NCBI GenBank assembly: GCA_001599595.1
Contig: BCHH01000010.1
Coordinates: 475,662 to 539,661, forward strand
DNA: 64,000 nt
From: Beverwykella pulmonaria
Taxonomy: Eukaryota > Ascomycota > Dothideomycetes > Pleosporales > Melanommataceae
Direction: 5' to 3'
Position 1 is the first letter of the stretch, and each line of letters begins with the position of its first letter. Below are positions 31,057 to 40,672 of the stretch, piece after piece. The position numbers were made by a program, and so were the translations under genes. The notes beneath the pieces were generated by a model that made no database searches, had not been told where the DNA came from, and saw only the letters and a program-made list of their open reading frames with translations.

Positions 31057-32480
31057 ACAACTTTATGTTTGCTCATGTGACTCACTTCCGTGTTTGCTCA
31101 TGTGACTCATCTTTATGTTTGCGATTCACTATCTTGGCAGGCTCCTAGCTTGCCTGGTAAGACTATATCTCTTTGGTAGTTCCTCTGTAGAATCAATATC
31201 AATTATCTTCCTTTCTATCTACTCCGTCACATCACGACAAGAAGAAATTGGTCGTTAATTTAGGGACGGATCCGACGTGCTCCGATTTCGTAGGTTGCCT
31301 GCAGTTTAGAATGAGACGCATTCGAAATCTCTATCCCAGGGGCTAGAACCCGCGACAAGTAACCTTGTTGACATGAGGAAGGCGAGAGTGGGCATATTGT
31401 GATACATTGTAGTGCCGTTTAAGCTAAGTTACACTCTAGGTTCTAGTAGTATGCCGATCGTTCTGTGCTAGTCGTAGTATGCTGTTTTGTGTCCCTATCG
31501 CCTGCTGGGCCTTTAGTATCTTTGCAATTTGTTTCCTGGCGCGTCCTTTAGGTGCTGGCGGGCCCAGAGGTAGTGTCGCTGAGGTGCGTTCAGGGGTTGA
31601 CATAGCCAACGGGCACCATCGTGCAGCGGCAGCTACAGTACTGCAAGGATTCAAATATTCTCTTCTTTAAACAATCAGAAGTTTTTTGTGCCACCTCGCC
31701 ACCTCACAAGGGTGTGCAGGCCGGCCGTCCTCCCCACCAGCAGCGGTTGCGATGTGCCACTTTCTGCCCACGCTTTCCGCTAAATCAAATCAAGGCTACA
31801 TTCTCCCTAAGCATATTTCCTATACACCTTTCTTCGTGCCGCAGATGGTTTGTAGACACCTTCATTGCCTAGGAAATGAACTATGAAAACATTATTGTAA
31901 CCATAGCGCGCCTCTTTCATTGTCAAACAGAAATAACTATTAGCTATTCAGCATTATTGTGCATTAGAGATGCTGAAAGCATGCTACAGTGGTAGGATGC
32001 TCTGGCCTAAGCACAGGCTCGTATCCACTGCTTGCCCTTTTGTATAGTACCAAAGCAACTTCATACTATTGCTCGTAATGGAAAAGGAAAGTCTAGCAGT
32101 ATACGCTAACTAGCGGGTGGGAATGCTCTTTCCCTAAAGCCTTCTTTTTCCGCTAGCGCTCGCCAGTGCATCCCAACTTCTCATACTTCCCCTGATATTG
32201 CAGCACCAACGCCATGTTTTTCACGCCAGTCAGCGCGTTCGGGCGCTCTTTCCCCAGCGCCTTCTCTCTTCCTTGACCCGAACTCATCAAGCAATCTTGA
32301 TGACAAGGAAACTGGTCGCATAAGTGTGGAATGCTGGTGCTCGATGGTAGGTAAAGCTTTCTTCTAAAAATTTAGCGTTTGGAATTGGTAGGCAAGATTC
32401 TACTTACCTATCGAGGTTGCAAATGTATCTTGAATTGACTATGATCTTAACCGCCGCCTCATTTGCATCCCGCCATTTGG
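31057..32480. other. Degenerate repeat-like region, no intact gene
   Basis: 1.4 kb between the hAT element and the WG-rich gene. Just right of the hAT element a unit gtttgctcatgtgactca occurs twice in tandem. At 31436-31654 (minus) a 72-codon frame with KGRARKQIAKILKAQQAIG resembles the basic tail of pogo-type transposases, but this is weak. A stretch near 31680-31790 is C-rich and of unknown origin. No complete transposon ends were identified. Confidence 0.4.
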
Positions 32481-33860
32481 TCAGCATTTCCGTTTTTGTA
32501 TCCGATTATTGCCCACTACGATAGACGTGGCGCGAGGTACTGGTCGTGATCGTCCTTTGGAATCGCTAGTCGAGGATGCTACCGTCTTACGCTTGCGCTC
32601 GGCTGGAGTATTCTGTATCTGCGCAGCTATGCGCGCACTTTTCCGGAGAACCTTAGTTGCAAACAGCTGATCCATGACTGTGGGACGTCGTTGTTTGGTA
32701 TTGTTGAGCGACCCGGCCGACTTTTTGGTACGAGTATTCGGCTGCGGTTGGTGGTCTACTTTGCTCTTCGATTGCGACACCCCTGATCTCACTAGACTAG
32801 GCGTTGGTTTCGAGTTGAGAGACTCAGGGCTGGGAAGACCGGGTGCTTTATCGTTACTGTCTGCATCAGGCTGCGGCTTAGACTTTCGGAGGTATTCCTC
32901 TCTATCATCCTCGTGTATCCAGGTCATTCCGGGCAGTTCGCCCCATGTAGGATCCCAAATCCCGTCTTCAATCCAAAACTTCTTGACGTTTTCGCAGGCC
33001 ATGGCATTGACGTTTTCGTCGGCCATGGCCTCGATGCCAATCGTTCCAGTACGCTGTTTGTATTCAAGCTCGTCTCTTACCCATTCGCACTCCTTGGACA
33101 CTTGAAAGAAAAACTGGCGGTAGGGACGAGATGCTGAAGTATCGAGCTTAGGCGTAGCTTCTGGCGGCTCAGTGACATCTAGTGCAGAAGCATGTCTTGA
33201 TCCTTCCACGGCAGTATCTGGTTCTTTTTGCCCCCATCCAACCCCCCATCCAGCGAAGACATCCTGAACGGGCATGGTCTTCGGCTCCGGTGCCGGCTCC
33301 GGTGCCGGCTCCAGTTCTGGCATCTTTAGTACGTATTTTTCATGACCCCAGGTGGTAGAAGGGTAAGGTCCTTCTGTATTTTTGCGTGAGGAACACCATT
33401 CATAGTCAGATGGTCTGGCTCCCTTTGGCCAGGCCGGGCCCCATTCTTCCTTCCATATGCCCTGTTCTATCCAACGGGCCCGGACGTTGTTATCGCCGTT
33501 CGCTTGTAAGTCAGCCGTTTCATCCATTGGCAGCGTCTGCTTCCGTCCGTAGCGCCTTTTCCCAACCTGGTCTACAATCCGATCACCTTCTCTGATCGAC
33601 TGGCTCCTAAACTGCCCGTACGGCGTTGATTGGATGCCGGCCATACGCCGGGCTACAAGCGCATCCTCATCAGTGGTGGAACCTTCACCAGGACTCGGAG
33701 GCTGCATCGTCTCGCCTGATGATGGGCAGGGCAGTGGAGGACCGCTGAAACGCTGGGCTCTTTGAAGGCTAAGTTGCTCTGGATCATCCTCGAGCCGTTG
33801 ATGGGCGTCGATAATTTCAGCGAAGGTTTGGTATTGGCGGTTGTTGAAGAAGAAGGCCAT
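32481..33860 (-). CDS. WG-rich hypothetical protein with internal duplication
   Basis: 459 residues from the ATG at 33860 (MAFFFNNRQYQTFAEIIDAH); an extended frame upstream starts in unlikely sequence. Residues about 79-148 and 245-314 are two diverged copies of one module: each starts PYxQF and ends with RWIEQGIWKEEWG or FWIEDGIWDPTWG. Between them lies a Pro-Glu repeat (PEPAPEPAPEP) and AGWGVGWG. The C-terminal 90 residues are basic with a LRKSARIAAQ motif, suggesting nuclear location. No signal peptide, membrane segment or catalytic domain is seen. The Trp-Gly motifs in disordered acidic context resemble those of the BTB protein 3.4 kb away. The gene is intact, single-exon and surrounded by transposon debris. 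Function unknown. Confidence 0.65.
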   Translation of the reverse strand: MAFFFNNRQYQTFAEIIDAHQRLEDDPEQLSLQRAQRFSGPPLPCPSSGETMQPPSPGEGSTTDEDALVARRMAGIQSTPYGQFRSQSIREGDRIVDQVGKRRYGRKQTLPMDETADLQANGDNNVRARWIEQGIWKEEWGPAWPKGARPSDYEWCSSRKNTEGPYPSTTWGHEKYVLKMPELEPAPEPAPEPKTMPVQDVFAGWGVGWGQKEPDTAVEGSRHASALDVTEPPEATPKLDTSASRPYRQFFFQVSKECEWVRDELEYKQRTGTIGIEAMADENVNAMACENVKKFWIEDGIWDPTWGELPGMTWIHEDDREEYLRKSKPQPDADSNDKAPGLPSPESLNSKPTPSLVRSGVSQSKSKVDHQPQPNTRTKKSAGSLNNTKQRRPTVMDQLFATKVLRKSARIAAQIQNTPAERKRKTVASSTSDSKGRSRPVPRATSIVVGNNRIQKRKC

Positions 33861-34119
33861 GGCTATGACAGTGGGTGTAGTTGAAGATTGATGTGCAGGA
33901 AGAGATAAAGAACTGACGAGCGGCCACATACTTAGCTTATGAGTCATACAAAAATCAGACTAACTTGATTTAACAGCTCATCCTTAGCGGTCGCCAACAT
34001 GTAAGTCGCGGTGAAGGCTGCCTTGACACTCCCGGATATTCCTTCCTTCTAGAAGGGCACGAGCCCAAGGCCAATCCCGCCTGGCCGAATAAGAGCCGTC
34101 CTAGAATGTAGTGCAGCAC

Positions 34120-35454
34120 TTAGACACTTTGCATACCTCTCTCATCTTCCTGAACTTTTCGCAGACATTTCTGTATCCCATTTCTCTGACCGTGCCAAGG
34201 GAACCATATTCCAAGCGTCACGACAGTTGCCGTAGCGCAGCTCAAGACGAAAACCCACCATCCCGGAGAGATAACTTGGGGAGAGCTTGCAGCACCATGC
34301 CACTGCTGGAAATCGAAGACAGTTGTCGAGAATATCGCTGAAACAAAAGTTGCCGGCAGGAAAGCTAGTGTAAGGTATGCCACAGTTTTCATTGATGCAC
34401 TATCTCTTTGACTGGCAGCTGCAATGTCTTTTGAAGATTTCGATATTTGTATTGTCGCCTCGGTATCCTTTTGCATGAAGTAATTGTATTGATAGTTGAA
34501 TTGCGTCGTTATCACCTTTTCCAAGTAGGTAAAGGTGTGTGCGTGAATTTCGGCACGATGGACTGCATCCCGGACCAACTTTATTGGTATATTGTAGTGA
34601 TAAGACTGATCGAGGTGGTCCGCGAGCCACAAATATTGTCCACCAATGTCGATAAGCTCCTGGCAGATCTTTCTACCCCAAGTTACATCGTTGTAGCTGG
34701 AGAAAAGGTCAATCCTTTTCCCGGATTCTTTAGTTGCATTAATTCCCCATTCGTCGAGCCACTGGGCCAAATCTGGCGAGTAGAACGATCCTAGCGAATG
34801 TCCCCTCCGTAGCATGTTCATATTGTACTGCTGGGAACATAAATCTATATATCGCTCGCAGCATTCAAAGAGAATGCCAATAAACATCAGTGGATGTTCA
34901 CCCAGTTCAATCCTTGAGCGTTGTATCAAGTCCGAAACCGAAGGGAAAGCCAGGATTTTGGTCTGCAAAACATCATAGACCAGGAGATCTTTTGATGATA
35001 AAAACATCATCAAAGTCGAATTTGCGACATCGTATCGTCCAAACGCAAGGATAAAGTTAGAATGGCCAGGTCCCCATCGGAATCCAACATTGATACCGTT
35101 AAGCTTGCGGTTTCCTGTGGATGATTCTGATTGCTCGAGAAAATACTCCAAACGAGGCAGGGATCCAGGTGCCACAATCCTTTGCAAGAACGGTACTGGG
35201 ATACCCCATTTGGCACACACATTTGTTACATAGTCCTCAGTCGCTTGAATTCCGACGCATCTCCCTCCTCTGGACTCCAAAACATATATGCCTGGGCCTT
35301 TTGGTGATGGAGTATTTGCGAGGTTCTTTGTAGATGATAAGGTATCCAATGGTAGCTCCTCAACCCTGTGGCTGTTGAAGTAGAAGAAATGAAGGCCATG
35401 CTCCGTGGCTGAGAACTCAATACCACTATTTGTCCATCCGCCAGGGCTAGCCAT
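34120..35454 (-). CDS. CorA-like membrane protein
   Basis: 444 residues, single exon, from ATG at 35454 (MASPGGWTNSG). The last 110 residues have the fungal CorA-like two-helix ending: MKTVAYLTLAFLPATFVSAIF (about residues 355-375), then GWWVFVLSCATATVVTLGIW (about 400-420) and a short charged tail. A long helical region with an Asn/Gln-rich segment (TTQFNYQYNYFMQKDTEA) precedes, as expected for the stalk helix. True CorA channels carry a GMN motif after the first helix; here it is absent (STTVFDF instead), as in most of the fungal relatives often found near HET genes and in variable regions. Magnesium transport is therefore doubtful. No intron. Confidence 0.75.
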   Translation of the reverse strand: MASPGGWTNSGIEFSATEHGLHFFYFNSHRVEELPLDTLSSTKNLANTPSPKGPGIYVLESRGGRCVGIQATEDYVTNVCAKWGIPVPFLQRIVAPGSLPRLEYFLEQSESSTGNRKLNGINVGFRWGPGHSNFILAFGRYDVANSTLMMFLSSKDLLVYDVLQTKILAFPSVSDLIQRSRIELGEHPLMFIGILFECCERYIDLCSQQYNMNMLRRGHSLGSFYSPDLAQWLDEWGINATKESGKRIDLFSSYNDVTWGRKICQELIDIGGQYLWLADHLDQSYHYNIPIKLVRDAVHRAEIHAHTFTYLEKVITTQFNYQYNYFMQKDTEATIQISKSSKDIAAASQRDSASMKTVAYLTLAFLPATFVSAIFSTTVFDFQQWHGAASSPQVISPGWWVFVLSCATATVVTLGIWFPWHGQRNGIQKCLRKVQEDERGMQSV

Positions 35455-35795
35455 GATTGACAAGAGGAGCAATTGTTAATATCTAGTTGATGGAATTTCC
35501 ATGCTCTTCAAGACGACTCGAGCTTATTGTTTGATCTTCTGAGTTTTCTAGATCACGTCACCTCGTGCGATTCGCACTCGCACCACCTCGACCTGCATCC
35601 AATTGAAAATATCCGCACATTAAGCGTACCAGACGAAGTAGGGTCAGATCGACTGACTCCCTAAATCAGCCCGTCGACCCATCAGATTTCAAAATCACGC
35701 GTGTACTGGTGACGCCTCAGTGGACACGATTAATTGGCGCGACGCCGGTTTTCCCTGATAACACCAAAACTTCAACATCACATAACTCCACCAAT
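35455..35795. other. Spacer left of pogo remnant
   Basis: 341 bases holding the upstream region of the CorA-like gene. From about 35560 the sequence may already belong to the pogo-type element, whose coding part starts at 35796, but no terminal inverted repeat could be matched. Confidence 0.35.
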
Positions 35796-36098
35796 ATGGG
35801 CTCAATTAAGGCTGCGTTTACAGCTTTAGAATTAATGAATCCTGGGGGTAAGATTAATTACATGCAGACTGCAGCAGAGTATGGCGTTGAGCGTACAACG
35901 CTGGCGCGGAGACACCAAGGCATATCGACGTCGCGCGCTATCCAGGCAGATAATCAACGCACTCTTCACCCACACCAAGAACAGGAGTTCTTACAGTATA
36001 TTGGACACCTTAGTAGATAATTCCTACACCCTAAAAGGTCTATGATACGGAATTTTGGCTCACAGATAGCTAAGACAGAGCGAACGTGTTATGATATG
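35796..36098 (+). pseudogene. Pogo/Fot-type transposase N-terminal remnant
   Basis: The first 75 codons, starting MGSIKAAFTALELMNPGG, form the helix-turn-helix (psq) start of a Tc1/mariner pogo-group transposase: YMQTAAEYGVERTTLARRHQG, then RAIQADNQRTLHPHQEQEFL. A TAA at 36018-36020 stops it, but the same frame goes on with HPKRSMIRNFGSQIAKTER, which is the next conserved part, before another stop. The DDE catalytic domain is absent. The first stop could be RIP of a CAA or CGA codon. Confidence 0.8.
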
Positions 36099-36163
36099 TG
36101 AGTTTGCGTGAACATTACCTATATTGCTGCTTTCCTTTACCTAGTTGTCGTAATCACCCTGTA

Positions 36164-36900
36164 CTATGAATAGCAGATAAATCCTAAAGAAGTCGAAGTT
36201 ATCGAAGAAATAATCAAAGCCCCTTTAAAGTTCCCACGTCTCGTAACAATACGTTTCCTCGCTTCCCAAAACTGGAACCTTAATCTTCCAACAATCAGAT
36301 TGATGGACAATTTCCATGACAGACTTAATATCGTAAGACCCACCACCAATCCATGTAATCAGAGCTGAGGATGCCCCAACGATTGTTATACTTAAAAGCG
36401 CTGCGCACGCAAACATGGAAAGCAGGACGACACCCATGACGGTCGCTGGCATAGTTATTTCACGCCAGAATTCGTTGTTGGAAACTGGGAGGTTCCCGAC
36501 GCCATTAACAACCGTATCGTTATCTAGTTTGCATAGGCCGCAAGGCTCCCATTGACTTGGAGCTCGTCCTTGAATTGCAAAGGCCCAATGCTCTGCGGAA
36601 GCATGGCCGGCTGATTCGACAATGTATTAGACTGTGCTGGCATAAGGATGGTAAACACCATATCCGGGCCTACTGTTGGAGGAAGGACATCTTGTATCAA
36701 TGCGGTTAACACATCTAAGTTGGTAAAGCTTCTGAAAACCCTTCTGGAAATGGATGTTCCTCGCAGAGGCGTTCGAACTTCGGCCACCATTGATTCCCTT
36801 GGTTGAACATGAATAAGGATTCCGTGAGTTTCTCTCCGTCTTTCCGTAGCTTCCTCTGCATTAAGTGCTTCATTTCATTGATCACACGGCCAAGAGCCAC
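36164..36900 (-). pseudogene. Broken membrane-protein gene fragment
   Basis: Protein-like pieces lie on the minus strand in different frames: NQWWPKFERLCEEHPFPEGF (about 36730-36790), a DVLTALIQDVLPPTVGPDMVF piece that follows it, SAGHASAEHWAFAIQGRAPS into CGLCKLDNDTVVNG (about 36500-36610), and a hydrophobic span MGVVLLSMFACAALLSITIVG (about 36380-36440). Frames shift at least twice and a stop lies near 36628. It looks like the degraded C-terminal half of a gene with one membrane helix. No family recognised. Confidence 0.35.
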
Positions 36901-37194
36901 GTAGAGTGTGTCGAAAAAGCACCAGAAGCAGCCAAGGTATCGGTATACAAGGAGAAGAGGCTGAGGATATGTTACAATTGTTTAGGTGATAAGAACCTGC
37001 CGATAGCAGAGCGCATATATGAGTTTCATACATCAGGGGGTCTAAGCAAACATTTCAAGAGGAAGCACCTACAACATATCAAGGAGGGGCCTGGCTCGGC
37101 TGCAAACTTAAAGTGCTCTAAGCGATACATTTGCAAGCGCATTTGTTATTCAGCCATTGCTGCTAACCTCGAGCACTTTTATGGCATGGAGTAG
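36865..37194 (+). pseudogene. C2H2-type tail like that of FluG/DUF3435 genes
   Basis: A 109-codon open frame without a convincing own start. It contains CYNCLGDKNLPIAERIYEF, then GGLSKHFKRKHLQHI, i.e. Cys-X2-Cys and His-X4-His of a distinctive finger that I know from the C-terminus of fungal FluG-domain (DUF3435) genes, many of which are tyrosine-recombinase-like genes of mobile DNA. The second finger expected after it is degenerate (CSKRYICKRICYSA...LEHFYG). The recombinase part is missing, so this is a relic. It overlaps the antisense broken membrane gene at its start. Confidence 0.5.
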
Positions 37195-37246
37195 AATTTA
37201 CGTTGGTACCAATCTTTTCTCCAAGCAATCCGATTTATTTCATCCT

Positions 37247-40118
37247 CTACCCCATCAATACCCGATCCACCATCTCATATCCATCATCATCATCGACGTG
37301 AATTGCAAGCTGAATAGCAACTTGGCGAAGAACAGCCCGGCACTGCCTACAATCTTTCCACATATCTCCTTCGAGTAGATGCCTGGCACGAGTGGGACAT
37401 AGGCCGCTTTCAGTCTCCTTGGTATATCCTAAGTCTGTATCAAGGTGTGGGAAACTGCGACTAAATGGTTCCAGGATAACACCCTCAGATTGTGCAGAGG
37501 TATATTCTGATTCAAGGGCATCTGCAGTGAGATTACCACCATCGTCTAAGTTTTCACTGGGTGGCGTCGGGGCGGGAGGAGGGGTGAGACTTGAACCTTT
37601 CTCGCCCTTTTTTTTTATAACTGGAGGTGGAGGCGGCGGCGGTGGTAGTGGAGGCTCTCCAGCCACCTTCTTACTCTTCTTGCTCTTCTTTGTAGTTGTT
37701 TCAAGGACTCCAAAGCTTCCCCAACCATTATCTAGCGGTGGTTCAGCTACAGGCCTAGGAAAAGCTACCTCTATAAGGGGCTCCTCCTTCGGTGGATCAG
37801 GAACAGCCGCAGCAATCAAGCCCTTCTTCGACTTCTTTCCTTTCTTCGGGACCATTGCTGCAGGTGTGCCCCAACCATCATCCGCACCCCATCCGCTATC
37901 AACCGGCTTCTCCTCAACAACAGGCTCTGGTATAGGTTCTGGAGGTGGAGGAGGGAGCTCTTCAATCATTGGCTCTTCTTTCACGCATTTCTTGCCCTTC
38001 TTTTTCTTGACGGTTTTCGCCCCTGGAGTTTCCCAAAAAGATTGGTCCCAGAGATCGTCGTCTTTCTTCTCTTCAATTACTGGCCCAGGAACGACTTCAG
38101 GCTCAGGGGCGACTTCGGGCGCAGGGAAGACTTCGGGCGCAGGGAAAGGCTCAGGCGCCGGTTCGGGTTCGGGGTCAAGCAGGATCGTTTTGACCCGATT
38201 TTTAAGTTTTACTACCTTCTTCTTTTTCTTGGTGCTGAGTCTAATGGTGCTGAATAAATCCACTGTATCCTCTTTCGGTGGCTCAGGTTCAGGCTCTGGA
38301 ACAACTACCGGCTCTGGTTCTGATTCGGGGACAGGCTTGGGGGCATTTACAGGTTCTTCTTTTGCGCCTTTCTTGCCGTTCATTTTCTTGGCTACAGCTG
38401 ATGCAAATGAACCCCAACCATCATCTACCGGTGAAGCGTCTGGTACAGATTCAGGTACAGGTTCAGGCTCGGCATCATCAGGTGGTGGAGGTGGTGTTTC
38501 CTCGATGGGTGTCGCACGTTTCTTCTTCTTTTTCTTGACCTTTGCGTCGCTAAACGTGTAAGATGACCATTCTTCTTTCGGGGACTCAGGAACAGTCTCA
38601 GGCTCAGGCGCTGGCTCGGGTTCCAGAGGCGGTGATGGTGTTTCCTCAATGAGTGTCGCACGTTTCTTCTTCTTTTTCTTGTCCTTTGACCATTCGTCTC
38701 TCAGAGGCTCAGGAACGGGTTCAGGCTCCTCTACAATTGGTTCATCGACAATGATGCTCATCCCTTTCTTTTTCTTCGTAGACTTACTCTTGGATCCAAA
38801 TCCAAATCCCCAGCCGTCATCTTCAGGTTTCTCTTCTACTACTGCAGGGACTGCAATCTGGATAGAGTCATTGAACGTGGCGAAGCTGAAGTCGAATTCG
38901 GATCCGGATGAATCCTCCGCCTTCTTATCGGTAGAATCCCACAATTTGTCATCTTTAACCTCCTCATTCTCTTTCGAACCGTCAAGCCCAGATTCGCCGC
39001 CGAATCCCCAGCCAGAAGACTTTGCACCACCGCACGAGTCGTCAAGATTAATGTCGTCAAATATTATGACTGGGTCTGTGACGTGCTGTTTAGGTAGAGG
39101 TGGAGGTGCGGCCTCGGCTGCCTATCGTGAGGTTAGCGGAATGAAACGTATATTCAAGTAACCAAGATTGAAGCGAACCTTCCCATTTTTATCCCCCTTC
39201 TTCTCCTTCCCCGCAGCTGGTGATAAGGATCCCCAGTCATCCGCCACGGAGTCAGCCCAGCTAAGGTCGTTGGCGGCAGTTGTCGCCGTCGCTTCTTCTG
39301 TAGGGGTTTCTTCTACTAGAGTCTTTTTGGATGGACTGTCTTCGACGCTAAAGACAATCCCTTCAGAGACTCTCTGAATAGAACCTTCTTTTTCTTTGAT
39401 TATGCCTGAGACCGTGGTAATGTAGAGTTCCACAGCGCTTTTGACTAGGATCTTGTTTAGCTCTACATTGCTAATGCGATCCAAAAAGGCACCCTCTGCA
39501 AACGAAGTGCAGTCGCTCTTAAGCGCAGCTTTAGCTTTCTTCTGTAAGTAGTCATAGAACCAGTCAGCCTTATCCAGAAATCCTGGACACTCTTGGTTAA
39601 CTATGTCAAAGATGTCGAAGGTTGTCATTTCCATGCCACAATGTTCAATATTCTCAATCGCCAGCTCCTGCAGGCCATCTAGCTTGTAAGTCCTTGCAGT
39701 GAAGTAGGCCAGAACAGCTCTCTTGAATTCAACACGTCCGTTATCAGCCGTAGAAGCATATGTGTTGTCAAGCGTTTGGTAAGTGCCAGTGTATAGGTAA
39801 TGGACTAATACATGGCCGGTGTCTTCATCTACAGAAGGCAAGTGTATAGATGAGCTACCCAAACGGGAGCAGGAATTAATCCATTCGGGGTGTTGCAAGA
39901 GGTCTCGCTGTACGTAATACTTTCTTTGGTTGGGACCAATATAGAGTTTGGCAAGAGGGCTGTTGTAGGGACTGTAGACTACAGTTAGCTTGTCACCATT
40001 CAAATACTAGAAATGATAGGAAAGGGATGCCGCACGAAGTCTTGGGCCGCTGCATAGGAACGGGCTGCAGTTCCTCAACAGCCACGTTCTTTGTGGCTTT
40101 TCCCTTCGTCTTTGCCAT
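37247..40118 (-). CDS. BTB/POZ protein with GWG-Lys-Pro/Glu repeat tail
   Basis: CDS complement(join(37247..39121,39179..40006,40062..40118)), 919 residues; introns of 57 and 55 bases. Residues about 22-130 are a BTB/POZ domain (YYVQRDLLQHPEWINSC, then VLVHYLYTGTYQT and a YKLDGLQELA region), usually a dimerisation or Cullin-3 adaptor fold. Residues about 270-770 are a low-complexity repeat: acidic Pro-Glu runs, then a DDGWGSF-like core, then a Lys-rich block (KKKKGKK). GWG cores lie near residues 333, 399, 531, 706, 712 and 762, with a plain WG near 277. The last 100 residues are non-repetitive with Cys. Trp-Gly repeats in disordered acidic sequence are the known form of Argonaute hooks; here that is inference. 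The repeats make length variation likely. Confidence 0.78.
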
Positions 40119-40156
40119 TGTCGAGTCAAAACGGGAATTATACCAGAGCTTTGTAA

Positions 40157-40290
40157 GGAGACTGTAGGCAGGAGATCGAAATGTGGGTATAGAGTGTATT
40201 CAAGACGAATCCTTGAGGAGTACTCAGGAGTCGGAAGGAAGCTATATACAAATCGGCACGTGACCGGAGATCACGTGGTCCGAGACCTGG
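40157..40290 (+). repeat. LTR-like repeat, copy A
   Basis: Contains GACGAATCCTTGAGG, then ACTCAGG, a TATATAC box and GGCACGTGACC/GATCACGTGG palindromes. The same order occurs about 270 bases to the right (copy B). It lies just upstream of the BTB gene start at 40118. The layout suggests a decayed solo LTR. Confidence 0.5.
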
Positions 40291-40428
40291 CCGAAGGCTG
40301 GCCGAGGATGGCCCGGAGGAGAAGGTTGCTCGTGACAAGCTTGCAAAATGGAGCGGAAATAGAGAATACCATTTATAAATGGCAGTTGATAAAGGCGAGG
40401 CTGTGCCGCATGAAATAGGCAGCAACGT

Positions 40429-40672
40429 GTGAGGGTTTTCGTAAGTAGGAAGCTTGAATGTAGGTGTACGATTGTATTGAGACGAATCCTTGAGGTTGAC
40501 TCAGGGTCGTCGAGGAGATTATATATTCCTGCAGGGTCACGTGATCTTCCAAGTCACGTGATCACATCTAAGTCATGTGATCCTGTGGAGAAACCGTGGC
40601 TGGCCCGTGGCTGGCCCGTAGCCTGCCCGAGGGCCTTCCGGGCTGGCGATATATAATATCGTCACGCAACGT
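40429..40672 (+). repeat. LTR-like repeat, copy B
   Basis: Begins near TGTGAGGGTTTTCGTAAGTAG and ends near ATATAATATCGTCACGCAACG. It shares GACGAATCCTTGAGG, GACTCAGG, TATATA and several TCACGTGATC blocks with copy A. Three near-identical cacgtgatc/catgtgatc units and tandem GGCTGGCCCGT units follow. Best read as a solo LTR of a retroelement. Confidence 0.5.

Noticed and set aside
31436..31654. 72-codon basic frame as a pogo transposase C-terminus
   Set aside because: Only the basic Ala/Lys-rich composition fits; no DDE motif or terminal repeat links it to the pogo remnant at 35796.
31968..32035. tRNA-like stretch (AGTGGTAGGAT, then GGCTCGTATCC)
   Set aside because: Six of seven acceptor pairs can be drawn, but the D and T stems do not pair and the anticodon loop lacks T33. 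It may be a tRNA fossil or SINE head, not a gene.
37392..38561. 389-codon Gly/Ser-rich frame on the plus strand
   Set aside because: It is the antisense reading of the Pro/Glu/Lys repeats of the BTB gene, which lack stops in that direction.
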